Assembly (NCBI GenBank): GCA_030407315.1
Contig: JALQPE010001855.1
Span: forward strand, 1-64,000
Source: Asparagopsis taxiformis
Lineage: Eukaryota > Rhodophyta > Florideophyceae > Bonnemaisoniales > Bonnemaisoniaceae
Reading direction: 5' to 3'
DNA: 64,000 bases
A model generated the notes under the pieces. That model made no database searches, was not told the origin of the DNA, and saw only the letters and a list, made by a program, of their open reading frames with translations. The position numbers were made by a program, and so were the translations under genes. Below are positions 9,461 to 20,887 of this stretch, piece by piece (within the stretch, counting starts at the first letter, position 1; each line of letters opens with the position of its first letter).

Positions 9461-11091
9461 GTGGCCCAGCATCTCCTGTGCCGAAAATTCCCGCACTCAG
9501 TTCTGATATACGTCTAGACGTGTTTCCCACTTGTACGCATCAGGGAAGGCGTCACGGAAGGTTGACACTACGCTACTTGTGTACCGCGTCGTCTGAAATA
9601 GCGAGTAGTGTTTGTTGTATAGTTGTGGAGTATGCGTCTAGTGGTTTGTAAAGCTTGCAGAACGGGATAGGGATGTGGGTGGCCCTATTTTATGAATACA
9701 TGAGTACCAATATTCAGGTTGACAAAGCGGAAAGGCATAGGCTCATACATGTTTGAGATTGCATAGTAGAGAAAATATTTTCATCGAAATTTACATGGAG
9801 CTGATGGAGGTTTTAAGGATGAGGTATGAGAGGAAGAAAATTCTTCTGTGGTATGAGGATGTGTTCTGTGGGGGGATGGAATCTTGGGATGGTACAGGGG
9901 GAGGTGGAAATGTACGGAGTGCGGGTTTAGAATGGATTGTGATTCGGAGAGGAGTGCCGACAAGCATATTATGGGGATTGGGGAGACGCTGCGGGGTGTT
10001 GGGGTAGTGAGGGCGGAGGAGGTGTTTAGGTGGGACCGTAGGAGGGTGCGGTTGAAGGCGCCGAGAGGAGGGGTTTTTAGGAAAGTGAGGAGAAAGAAGG
10101 GGAGGGGGTGGCGTCTGTTCTGGCTGTGGTGAGTGGGGATGTGATGGAGAAGAAGGGGGTTATTGTATTTGGGGAGGGAGGGGAGTGGGAGGAAGGGTGC
10201 GAAGTGGGGGGTTGATATGTGTTTCAGAGCGGGGAGGTTTCTGGGGATACGGCGGGGGAGCCACCCCGCAGTGCGGGAGCGTGGGCCGGTGGTGGTGGTG
10301 TATACGGTATCGAAGATGCGGATGGCGTGGGGGCATGGAGCAGCTGAGGGAGGGAGGGGTGGAGCAGGTCGGGTACGGGATGGGGAGTGAGAGGTTTTGG
10401 AAGAGTAAGCTGCAGGGGAAGTTTGTGTAGAGGGCGAAGGAGAGGGGTTGAGGGTAGAGGAGAGAGGGTACTGAAGAACAATACGTTTCAAAGGTGATGG
10501 GGGAGAGCATGGTCGAGGAGATAGGGGTGTTTTGCCCTATTCTGAGGTAGTATGAGGACTGGTTATACGAAATCTGTACGGTAGAGCAGAAAAGTAGGTA
10601 TGGAATGGAGGTGTGCACCGTGGAAGCGGGGATAGGTATCTGAAAATGCGTGCTAGAGTGGTATTGGGGGTGTTTGAGGTACAGTACGGGGGAGGTGAGC
10701 ACCAACAGGAAGGGGGTGTGAGCGAGAGGATGAAAAAATTAAAGACGAAATTGGAGTCGACCGACAAGGAAAAATAGAGTGGTCGCCGTGATGGATGCGG
10801 ACATCCATGTCGAGCACGGCGGCAGAAATTTCTGGGGTCGAAATTTTTGAATTTCTGAACCGGCGCCCGTCCTAGGTGGACATAGACATGGCGGAAGTCC
10901 ATCCCGAGGGGGACATCCGTGGTACTAGAAACAATGAATGTCGCCCTAGTAATACTAGACGTACTAGACCGCATGGACGTCCGGTTCTAGGCGGACATCC
11001 AAAAATACTGGAGAACATGGACGTCCGCCTAGTAATACTAGGTGTACTAGAGGTTGTGGACGTCCGCGTCCATTTCCGAGAACACAGACGT
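9373..11091 (+). repeat. Duplicated segment E, copy 1
   Basis: This matches 22303-24017 in the same orientation, with small indels. It starts with a truncated R1 end and closes with an inverted, degenerate R1 end (10830-10905), so the two ends are inverted-repeat-like. The body (9780-10700) is very G-rich on the plus strand. After the inverted end lies an array of GGACGTCC and TACTAG motifs (10870-11085). The right limit is sharp: after AACACAGACG the two copies run into unrelated sequence. I saw no target duplication. Flanking R1 sequence is also duplicated, so the left limit is uncertain. Confidence 0.7.
9884..10132 (+). pseudogene. Zinc-finger-like ORF in segment E, copy 1 (frame broken)
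   Basis: Counterpart of 22774-23379. It keeps the Cys-rich box KCTECGF followed by SADKH, but single-base indels end the frame early compared with copy 2. Composition is dominated by Gly, Arg and Trp because the strand is G-rich, so coding status is doubtful. Confidence 0.25.
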
Positions 11092-12442
11092 CGCTCCAAA
11101 CGACGTTATAGAAGTTCAATGGGAACTTCGGCCGTTTGGGAGGAAACGAAAAATTGTCTGGTGGTCTGCAATCGTCAAGGAAATTACTCAGGTCAAGACT
11201 GAAACAGACCCATTCCTCCATGCATTGCTCGAATAGAAAGCTGAATATGGTTTCGACTCTACCCTTTCTCAAGTCAAGATTTCAGATCGTAACGAGCTCG
11301 TCGACAAGGATTCCGGAAGGGTTCTCCCGTGGCGAAGTGGTGAGCTTCGCAGTATGGACTCACCTCCATCCCCAGCAGAGAGAGACCCAGACTACGGCAT
11401 TGACCACACTCGCCACCGCCACCGCGGCATCCCTCAAGATTGCACTGCGGATCAAATGAAGAAGACCGTAGCAGAAATGCTGGCAAGATTGGAAAAGCTG
11501 GAGTCAGCTACCAAACATCCTCTACCCCCTCCATTCGATTCCAACAGTTCCATGGCCTCCTCTGCTCTGACTGTATGTAGCATTCTGTTTCAGAAGCTTG
11601 GTGTGTACACAGACAAGCCCCTCTCCCTCCGGATGACGAAATCCGAGCACTCCAGGGGAATGCGACAAACATCGCAAGAAGAAATCAGAGTACAGGCCGA
11701 CTGCTCCCTTGCTCAATTCCGCACTATTGCCATTCAATGCAAGGCGAAAGAGAATCGTGACGTTCTCTTCCAGCCGTCCTTTGAGGACATCACCTTTCCC
11801 TCTGGAAATGAGTCGGATCTTTCCATCATTTTCCCCACCTTTCAGGCACTATGTGACTCCATAGGTACCTCGCAACACGGGTTCCAGAAAATATTGGTGA
11901 AGAGCAGGGCGGAACGCGATGGAGGCAGCTCATCGATTGTCCGAATTTTAGGAAATCTAGTCGACGTTGATTGCTCTCATGATGCTCCTTCTTCCGCATT
12001 TCTCGTCGGCTCATCTGCTTACGTCCTGTCCAGCCCAGACCAACGTATGACAGTTCTTTGCAGAGACTCCTACGAGTTTGACCACGTCAACAATACATTT
12101 TTACATCCCCTATGTCTTAGCCAACTATCACAGTCTAGCATCGTGGACTCTTTCCATCTACGTGATAAGGCTACTGTTACCTATGGAGCAACGTTTTCGT
12201 TACTGTGGAGACGTATTCAGCGCCGAGCTTGTTACAGCACTTTCCAGCCTCTATCAACCGCAGAGACGTTTGGTACACTACATCTACGCTTACCCTGCTG
12301 TATTTTCAGTGGTACTATTACATGCCAGGAGCTTGAAGACATTGGCTATGAGGCTATCTCTCGTCTTGGCTTCAATGCGGATTCAGACACTACCCACCCT
12401 CCCTCTCCTCCACCTGCCACCTGCAGTCCGGAGCAAAAATGA
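11091..12442 (+). CDS. Hypothetical protein, 5' end abutted by segment E
   Basis: An ATG ORF of 362 codons lies at 11354-12442. The same frame is open upstream to the E boundary except for one TAG at 11234-11236. The upstream part reads VIEVQWELRPFG and VWWSAIV, which resembles the start of a PWWP/Tudor-type chromatin-reader fold; this is a resemblance only. The main ORF has a short helical segment (AEMLARLEKLE, about residues 39-49) and a Ser/Pro-rich C-terminus; no family is recognised. It converges with the minus-strand gene at 12759. Either translation starts at 11354, or the gene once began further upstream and was truncated by E and hit by a nonsense mutation. Confidence 0.5.
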
Positions 12443-12758
12443 TAAAGCACACCTATCCGTAGTTATCCTGTTCCTGGGTATTCCATTCTAGAGCTCCTGT
12501 GGCCATCAATTTCTAGTAAAGACGGATACCCTCGCCCCTTCCTACTTCGACTATTCCACTACCTGTCTCTGCGCTGTTCCTTCGACTTGACACTATCGTC
12601 TGACTGGTTACCTGATGTCTCGTATCTATCTACTTCCATCTATTACAAAATTCAACTCAACAGAAATTTTATTTCTTCATTCTTCGTCTACTACACCGAA
12701 ACTGGTTTCATCCGATACTACTCCCCTTCATTCTCGATTTCATCATCGACGAATACCT
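12443..12758. other. Convergent intergenic region
   Basis: Pyrimidine-rich 3' flanks of two convergent ORFs. No further gene or repeat was seen. Confidence 0.5.
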
Positions 12759-14237
12759 TCACATATTCTGCATCTCCTCCGTCCTCTTCCATAGACCTGA
12801 AGCTCTCCTCCAGCACTGATTCCCCCCATCGTCTACATTCAGTTCTTCATATCTATCACGCGATATAGTCAAAACCTCCTCATTCATAAAACGACTACTC
12901 ACCCGCTCCCCGGGAAGAAGCAGTTTCACTGCTTCATTGATTTCCCGGATTTGCGCTCCTCCCACCTCTGCTCCACTTTGAAATTTCAAAATCGTTCGGA
13001 ACCCGTATGCAAGTATGTAGATGAATTGCAAGGAGTATTCTGAACGTCGCAGGAACATGTTCCTATCAGAACATTGCGTGTAGGCGACTGCAAAGTTCAG
13101 TGCAACCTCTACTAAATTGATCCTCCTAGTCACAAACCTCTTGTCCGGTTCTCCAATTATTTGAACTTCGTACTCGACTTTGAATACCATTTCTTTTCGC
13201 ACAGCAATGAAGTCGCGAAGAATCTTCATATTCTTGTCATCCATTGCTGCGCGCTCCGCTGCATTCATTTTCCTCTGCGTCGAGTACAGACTTGGAACTG
13301 ACTCAATGTCCAGCCCACCGTCGTGCAAATGATGCTCCATGCGGACTGAACCTTGAAACCCACTGTATAGAACGAATCCAAGATCTCGGATGAACCGGTT
13401 TCGCACATGATCTCTGGACTTGTTCATAAACCCGGTCACTGCCGTGAGTGCCGATTTCGTCACAGTGATGCCTACCTCCTTTCTGTGCAACGGCCCATTG
13501 TCACCAACCTTTCTTCGCTTCTGCTTTCGAGCGGCCCCATCACTTGCCTCGGACGTCCCATGCATTCCATCCATGCGAGCAGAGTCCGTTCCGCGAATTG
13601 TCTCCTCAATGGTCCCGGTAGTCACATACCCCCGCGCCCTCCACCGTTCCATACCTTCCGACGTTCCATTGGAGCTGGAACGGTCTCCTCCCTCTCTGAA
13701 AGAATTGTTTTGACACGTATTCTTGATTAAAGAGGTCACAACTTGGCAGCGCAAGTCAATGTGGTTCCGGCCGGCAAGCGTCCTATTGAACACATCCTTT
13801 CGCTCATTGCTCTGCCTGGCGAACATCAGCGTATTGATTAGCTGGCATCCGTTGAAATCCCTCTTATCCACCATTGCCTTCATGTACGTTGGAACAACAG
13901 CACACAGCACAGCACACACCATTTCGAACGTGAACGATTTCTCCGCATCCTGCGCAATGCGGAGACGTTCCCTGTCCTTCTCAGAGGCGATCTTCTTCGG
14001 ATGTCCTTGTCCCTGGCTCAGAAGCCCATTGACGATGCCCTTGACCTCCTGCATATCGGTGTTTAGCATGGAGACAGTCTTGGCGACATTTCCGAGAGTC
14101 TCGCGTAATTGAATGGTGCTCTTCTCGACGGCATCCATTTTATCACTCAGGGCTTTCAGCTCTGCAGTGATGTTCGAAAAGCCCTCACGCGTTATTTCGG
14201 AAAATGCAGCGATGCTCACGGAGGTTTCGGGATTCAT
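12759..14237 (-). CDS. Hypothetical coiled-coil protein, 492 aa
   Basis: A complete ATG-started frame with no break. Residues about 20-75 are predicted coiled coil by heptad-like spacing (TAELKALSDKMDAVEKSTIQ). A Ser/Gly-rich middle holds a basic, NLS-like KQKRRKVGD (about 240-248). The C-terminal half (about 260-490) looks globular, with alternating hydrophobic strands and helices (VFKVEYEVQIIGE, YSLQFIYILAYGF). No catalytic motif or known family is recognised. The length, intactness and amino-acid composition make it a believable gene, possibly nuclear. It lies tail-to-tail with the gene ending at 12442. Confidence 0.6.
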   Translation of the reverse strand: MNPETSVSIAAFSEITREGFSNITAELKALSDKMDAVEKSTIQLRETLGNVAKTVSMLNTDMQEVKGIVNGLLSQGQGHPKKIASEKDRERLRIAQDAEKSFTFEMVCAVLCAVVPTYMKAMVDKRDFNGCQLINTLMFARQSNERKDVFNRTLAGRNHIDLRCQVVTSLIKNTCQNNSFREGGDRSSSNGTSEGMERWRARGYVTTGTIEETIRGTDSARMDGMHGTSEASDGAARKQKRRKVGDNGPLHRKEVGITVTKSALTAVTGFMNKSRDHVRNRFIRDLGFVLYSGFQGSVRMEHHLHDGGLDIESVPSLYSTQRKMNAAERAAMDDKNMKILRDFIAVRKEMVFKVEYEVQIIGEPDKRFVTRRINLVEVALNFAVAYTQCSDRNMFLRRSEYSLQFIYILAYGFRTILKFQSGAEVGGAQIREINEAVKLLLPGERVSSRFMNEEVLTISRDRYEELNVDDGGNQCWRRASGLWKRTEEMQNM

Positions 14238-14765
14238 GTTGAACTTGCAATTGGAGTTTGCTAAAAGGAGAAGTGCTTTGAAGGAAGGGTGTCACGCTTA
14301 GTACAGCAGTGTTGTAGCAAATATCATTCCAGTGGATGCATCCATCCTGTTCTACTCTACATAATAATAATGCTTCTCGGTGCTCCGTAACAGTTATTTT
14401 TCATAATTTAGTGGTGGATGGTGCGTATTCTTTCCTTTGCTACCACCCACGTCCTGTGAATACCACACCTCGCTACCAGACTGACCTCTCCTACTCGACA
14501 CTTTCAATGCAAAGATAGATAGGTATAATTTGAAATGCTAAACTCAACATAATATAGTCTACTCTGTACTTTCTCTCCTTACGGTGAGACAAACGAGATA
14601 TGTTCAATCTTCCCTATCTTTCTTTCTACAACGTCCTATTCAGCATCTAGCTTCCCCGCACCCAACTATCTGTAAAGCACCATCACAATTACTATAGTCG
14701 TATACCACACACCATTCCAATATTTACCTTCACACTAACACTATGCTCCATATTTCCTCTAAGTC

Positions 14766-15118
14766 CACTCCACCAGACAGTGCTGTCAACCAATGCACGG
14801 TACTACCCGCAGACAATACAATTTGCTATCTACACTACTGTCTACAGATTTCCCCAGACAGTGCAGTAATACAATACAATGTACTGCCTCAGACAGTAAA
14901 ATGTACTGTCTGCACATACTGTCTGGCGGCAACACTTCCGGACAGTAAAATTTACTGTTCTGGACAGTAAATTTTACTGTTTTTGGTACTGTCCAGATTT
15001 CGTGCCAGTTTACTGCTGCAGCAGTTTCTGAAATTTCCAGACAGTGAATTTTACTGTCTCCGCGCACTGTCTTGGCCAGACAGTAATTTTTACTGTCTCA
15101 GACAGTAAATTTACTGTC
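14766..15118. repeat. Cluster of GACAGTAAA/TTTACTGTC palindromes
   Basis: More than a dozen half-sites of ACAGT(A/G) or its complement occur in 350 bp. Many pair as near-perfect dyads with 6-10 bp arms, for example GACAGTAAATTTACTGTC (15100-15117), CAGTAAATTTTACTG (about 14966-14980) and the pairs near 14897, 14940, 15040 and 15080. Density falls off sharply outside the stretch. No ORF explains it. Confidence 0.8.
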
Positions 15119-15149
15119 TTTCTTCATTCCCAACACCGTAGTGCATATC

Positions 15150-15830
15150 TTCGCGGAACTTAACTAAGCGCTCAATGTAACTTACCTTCCGTCATCACCA
15201 TTCCAGAATCACCTACACAAAATCAACATCAACCAAAGCAGTCAGACTCAAAACCCACATTCCACTCACTGCACCCCTCAAATGCTCGCCTACCTCCCTT
15301 CCACCCTTCAGCAAATATGCACCATGACTCACTAAGATCCCAATAAATAAATATTGCATAAAAGACGACAGTCAAATTCAAAACAAACACTTCCCTCGCT
15401 TCATACCCTCAGGACGCACTTAACCTCTTCATCTCGTTGCATCATACAAACAATACAACCAATAAGTCACAAATCGTGCAACGAAAAAATGTAGTCAGCA
15501 TTCCATTTCATCGCGAAACCCGTCTTTAAGCTCAATGAAATTTACCTTACTTCATCACTATTCCTGCACCACCTATACAACATCAAAATGAACCAGAACA
15601 GTCAGACGAAAAACCCATGCATCCCTTATTGCACACCCGCGAGACTCACTTACTTACCTGCCTCCCATCGTTGACAACATGCAAACCATGACTCACGAAG
15701 CTTCTAATGAATCAATATCGCATCAACGACAACAGTACGACTCAAAACACACGCTTCCCTCGCTGCATACTCTCCAAACTGGCATACTCACCGTCGTTCT
15801 ATCCTCTACACCAAACAAAGGAAACACGAC
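15150..15830. repeat. Diverged tandem duplication, unit about 360 bp
   Basis: The stretch from about 15165 to 15440 (GCTCAATGTAACTTACC onward) is repeated from about 15525 to 15800 (GCTCAATGAAATTTACC onward). Matched landmarks follow: CAGTCAGAC, GCACC/GCACAC, ACCATGACTCAC and CTTCCCTCGCT. Many substitutions and indels separate the two. No coding potential was seen. Confidence 0.6.
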
Positions 15831-16379
15831 CAAAGAACCTCAGCCAGTGACAGCGGAGAAGTGGAATTCCACAGGTTAACCTGCGGCGTCGACTGGACAG
15901 CTTTCAACGTCAGCTTAAGTCCTGCTGTGCATACTCCATATCATCGCCGGTATTGAGATTAATAATGGCCCAAGCCATGGTCTCTGAACTCCCGAATGAT
16001 GAGATCCGGATCGAGAACATCGAAATGGTATAATCATATATATCACAATCCATTTGCTTCCCTTAAATGATCCCTGTAATATCCACTGTAAAGCACAAAC
16101 TTATTCCATGAAGTTCGCAATTAATATAATTTTATTATTTCAAATGAATTAATTGAAAATCCATCTCCCACGGCGGTCATTCGTCCTTCCAAGCACAGGT
16201 TGCCAGCAAAATGTGTGACCTAGCAGTAGGTGATGATTGATCGCTCAGGCACATTCCACCATTGGGCTGCCAGAAGTGAGCACAAAACTGATACCCACAA
16301 AACCACGAGAACATTACAAACGAGGTCTCGAACGCACATTTAGAATACAATATAAATACTATACAACAAACTCTACTCG
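15831..16379. other. Intergenic, AT-rich, nothing recognised
   Basis: No ORF or repeat of note was found. A homopolymer-like AT stretch lies near 16100-16150. Confidence 0.5.
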
Positions 16380-18140
16380 CTATCTCAGACGACGCGGCTC
16401 ACAAGTGGCGTAGTCCCAATTTTCCGTAACGCCTTTCCTAATGCGTGAAAGTAAAAAACATGTCAAAACGTATATCAGAAATGAGTGCGAGAGTTTCCTG
16501 CACGGGAGATGATGGGCCACCAATTGACATTTTAGAAATTTTAGAATTTCTGGGCTTGCCAGCAATGCAATTGAGCCGGCCATCCACCAGACGTCCATTC
16601 TGGTTTGTTCGTGTGCTGCTCACATCTACGCATTACAGCAACCACGCAAGCGGGCCCACTGCTCATACGAAGTGCACGTAGTATGTGCAGCATGATGGGT
16701 GAGTAGTGTTTGTCGTGAGAAAGTGGGGTGGAGGTATGCCGAAACAAGGACCAAAACTTCGCCCTGGCGTATTGAGCCTGAGCCTGGAATCGACCCTTCG
16801 TGAGATGTGGCTTTGCTTACAGTTGGTGCTTACAGAAGCCAGCGATGGCCCCGCTCGGGGCGTCGGCTGGCTTCTTCTGGGGCCGTTGTGGCCAGATTAG
16901 ACACCCTGATTTGAATTGAATTTTGAGCCATTCTCAAAAACATGCACATGTGAACATGTTTTTGAGATGGGGGTGTGCCGTACGGCACTTTCGACCGCCC
17001 AAATCGATATAATTTTGCAATTTTTTTTCTGATTGAAATTTTAGAATTTCTGGGCTCGCCGGCAATGCAATTGAGCTGGACATTCACCGGACGTCCATTT
17101 CAGGTTGGTCGAGTATTGCACATGGATACAGTTTTGCAGCTATTTCGCAGCCCAACATTTTAGAATTTCAGGGCTGACCAGCAATGTAACCGAGCCGGAC
17201 TTCCACTGGACGTCCATTTCAAGTTAGGCGAGTGCTGCACATTTGCTCGCATCGCAGCAACTAAGCAAGTGTTGAGAGCACCGAGATGCCATACAGACAA
17301 GAGGGAATCGGCTGCAAACGGCTTCCTTGGTCGGCAGCTGGATGTCTGGATGTCAATGGCTGCAAGCATGGAAATCTTGCTACCGCACGGCGCATACACA
17401 CTGCAGCAGCACATCACTGACGCATGCGAAAGTTGGGTGCTGCAGTGCGTGGTTGTTTGTGTGTTTGTGTGTGTACGACGAACCTTGTGGTATCCCTAGG
17501 CGTGCACTGGTGCAAAACGTTTGGACTGCCCCATCGGTCGTACTTTGACGCATTTACATGCATCGGAGAACGACCAAGGAGGTAGAGCAGCAATCGCTGT
17601 TGTCTGAGCGTCCAAACTGGAGGGCTTGGGGCAATGTTTCTATAGCAGTCATTTATAGGACGCCCACCGTTGATGACTGAGATCCACGGTGGGTTTAGTA
17701 TTCATGGTGTTGTCCTGCATTGGCGGACGTCGAAGACGAGTACTTCCAGTGAGCGTCCAAGGTGAACAGCTCAGCAGAGGATTATGATGTGGATGTGAAG
17801 GCATGGATGAGGCCAGCAGGAACGTTTCTGCAAGATGGGCGTGAGTGGGTAAGTGAGCGGGGAGGGGCCGCTCGGGGCGCTTGGTAGCTTCTGGGGCCGT
17901 TGTGGCCAAATTAGAATCAAGCCTATGTCCGGCGGACGTCCTGAATTGCTTTATTTTTTGGGCTATTCTCAAAAACATGCACATGTGAACATGTTTTTGA
18001 GATGGGGGTGTGCCGTACGGCACTTTCGACCGCCCAAATCGATATATTTTTGCACTTTTTTTCTGACTGAAATTTTAGAATTTCTGGGCTCGCCAGCAAT
18101 GCAATTGCGCTGGTCATTCAACGGACGTCCATTTCCATTT
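16380..18140 (-). repeat. R1 units in minus orientation
   Basis: Two full units (16870-17106 and 17890-18135) and two partial ones (16515-16620 and 17155-17230). The partial unit near 16515 with its outer flank to 16320 resembles the left end of segment E, inverted. 16560-17110 is an inverted copy of 20880-21440, with shared private variants such as AGAAGAAGCCAGCCGAC. The hairpin and the GTGCCGTACGGCAC palindrome are kept in both full units. Confidence 0.75.
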
Positions 18141-19749
18141 CAGATCTACTGGTTGCACTAGGCCTGAAAGTTTTTCTGGATCGGGCCGAATAACGACCTG
18201 GGCAGCACGCACTGCGTAAGATGATCTGTGTGATGCAGACTGCAAGGATTGCTATGGTGATTCTAGCTGGGGAATGTGGTAAGCTTGATTGTTGCGTGGC
18301 TTTGTATCTCCTTGCCTGCCATTTTGCTTGGATATTTACACGAGCGATCAAACCGAAGACGCCGACTCGGCACAACTACCAACTCTCCTAGCTTCGAGTC
18401 AGCGCCATCTAATTGCAACTTGTGACACTCAAGACGAATACGTTGTGCTGATCTCTGTAATGAAAATTGAGTTAGTGCTGCAGTTCTTTTGGTCGATGCC
18501 AATATGCAGGGATACTGTTTACACCATTTGGGAGTCAGGAAGTTCTCGGATTGCAAATCAAATCAGATCATGGTAGAATATCTGACTGTTCTCTCTTCCC
18601 TTCACCACATCTGCATCCGGAGCTGAGCTAAGCTGAGCTGGAGGGAACCCGGCCGTTGACCCCTGTCATTCTCATAAAAATCTTTAATGCAATACTATTC
18701 GTGTTTGGTAATGTAAGTGCTAATGAAAATGTATACAAGTCTGGAATAAACGTTGCAGTGGTTTTTTGTAGCTATCGATACTTGCTAAAAATCTGTAGCT
18801 TTTGCTTCTCGCATGGACGGGGTGCAGTAGGGGGGTTACAAAACGTATTGTTTCATATTTAGCACCGTGACTCCGAGCTCCAGGCCGCATACGACCGCCT
18901 TCAATTCAGATTACCTGGTGCTGCGCATCGGGGTTTGACAGGTGTGGAACAAGACAAATCCTACCACTTTGTGTTTGTTTCATTTCTGCCACAAACGAGA
19001 GGCAATCAGGGTCTGTTTTCACATAGAGAAGGATTTAATATATGCGCCCATTGCCGTCGTAGATACTTTTAACAATGGCCAGTACGTTTCTCTCGGCCGC
19101 CGCCAGGTACGGTCGGACTGAAAGATCGGGGAGATGTGTGGAGAGTGGTGTTTGGATAGAGACGCACGTTGCGATGGATGGAAAGGTGATGATTTCATGC
19201 TGAAGCGATGGGAGATGGATGGATATGGTTGAATGAAATCTAGTATTCTGAAGGAGGCCTTTTCTCGAGGAAGAGGCATTATATTCTCACAAAGCATGTA
19301 GATACTGGTTTCCAGTTTGGTATGCTATTGTAGCTCAATTCACATCTTATCTACACGTACGTATGGAGAGAGATCCAAGTGTGCGTGGCACAAGTCCAAC
19401 GGTGAAACAACGCAGTATGAAACTACCATAGATAAGGCGGCGTACAAAAGCCTCGACTCAAGGCAGCTCTCAGGCTTTCGTGAGCACCGACTTCGTTCCA
19501 CCAAGATGTTGCGGAAATATGTGCTGGTCTAACTTGATACGACCATTGGACAGTTTTGCTCTCTAAGCAATGAGCGAAAAATCAATGATTGCGCGTGTCG
19601 TCGGTACAGTCTTGTAATGTTGGCTCAACCAATAACATCTAACGTTGAGTTATCCACCCTCCGCCGTGTCGCGTCGTAAATTTGCACAGAAAATTTATTT
19701 CACATCTTTGCTCCAATTTTCAGCTCAAATACGGCATTGATCTCCAGCT
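18141..19749. other. Intergenic, no convincing gene
   Basis: Only short ORFs with no family signal and poor starts were found. A G-rich tract lies near 18820. No repeat matching the rest of the window was noticed. Confidence 0.5.
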
Positions 19750-20650
19750 TCATCTGGACAGAAACACCGATCGCTCGAAGTCTGTCTCAGATAAACCGCC
19801 GTCAAACGCCATGCGGAAAGTTTCATCGCTTCCCGTTGCGACTGAATCTGCAAACGCCACACAACAATTTGCCCTTTCCGCGTCCGGAACGAACGCCGAG
19901 TACATGTCGTCAGGTTCCTGATCGACTGGATCGATGGAGCTTGCTCTGCAGGAGAGCAGGACAGGCGGTTTGTTATGCCTGGACAATTTCCATACCGATC
20001 TCCCTTCTTGAGTGCAAAATTACGAGTCTAGAAATTGACCTGCATCGGCTGCTGTATCACATCTGTACTAAGGATTGATGATACCCGTACCGCTGAGAAA
20101 TTGCAGCTCTGGTAACGTGGGGATGATGTGCTGAACACGCAGAACGCTGATCCATAACGGGACTGCTTCATAGGCATAGTACGGAATGTATTGAGACAGC
20201 CCAAGCGAATTCAGGAGGGAGCACCAGGGCAGTGCGCGGTGACTCAGCAGATACCAGTAGTGAGTGGTCCAAATGGGGCTACACACGAGTTTGTCAATGA
20301 ACAGTCTAGTTTAGTTTGGAAATGTGTCGGATGGATGGTATGTTGTAAATGTCGACAGATTTGAGGAAGCGATAGAAGCAATCAGCACCGTGTAGTTGCA
20401 TCAAGGCTTTAGTGGCCATTGCCAGAGAACTTTCTCCAATGCCCTTATTGCAGGATAGGCAGAAAACCTGGCCGGCTTCGAGATTGAAGAATTCATTGCG
20501 CAGATTGAATGAATGCAATTGACGGAGAATGCAGAAGTATACAATGGTATCGTTTTGCAGGGTGACGTAGGGGAAACATGTTGGGCTTGTTGGAAATGCT
20601 GAGAGCGATGATGAGATCCAGTCGTTTCTGTCGTACATGGCGGTGCTTAT
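19750..20650 (-). pseudogene. Possible decayed hypothetical gene between inverted R1 units
   Basis: Three protein-like minus-strand segments follow one another with frame changes: 20306-20650 (MYDRNDWISSSL, then a Cys-containing stretch), 20068-20286 (hydrophobic: WYLLSHRALPWCSLLNSLG) and 19750-19986 (DPVDQEPDDMYSAFVPDAE). Together they read like one degenerate protein of about 280 residues. No family is recognised. The inverted R1 groups at 16.5-18.1 kb and 20.9-22.4 kb enclose it, as they enclose the methyltransferase copy B. Confidence 0.25.
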
Positions 20651-20887
20651 TTTCTGCACGGCTAGCTTGTCTGCTGGGCGACTGGGCGGTATTGGCGTAC
20701 GATGAAGCAGGACTGGTGGTATTTAAATGACATTTTTTGTTTGAAGATGGATGTTTGTGTGCGACTAGAATGTAGTAAGAGGATGGAATTGTTTATGTTT
20801 GATGGGCGTCGCATGTTGGGGGACTTTATGTCGTGTTGGGCAATAATGTCTCAGGTATTTGAAGCAGACAGCAATCGCTTGAGCGCA

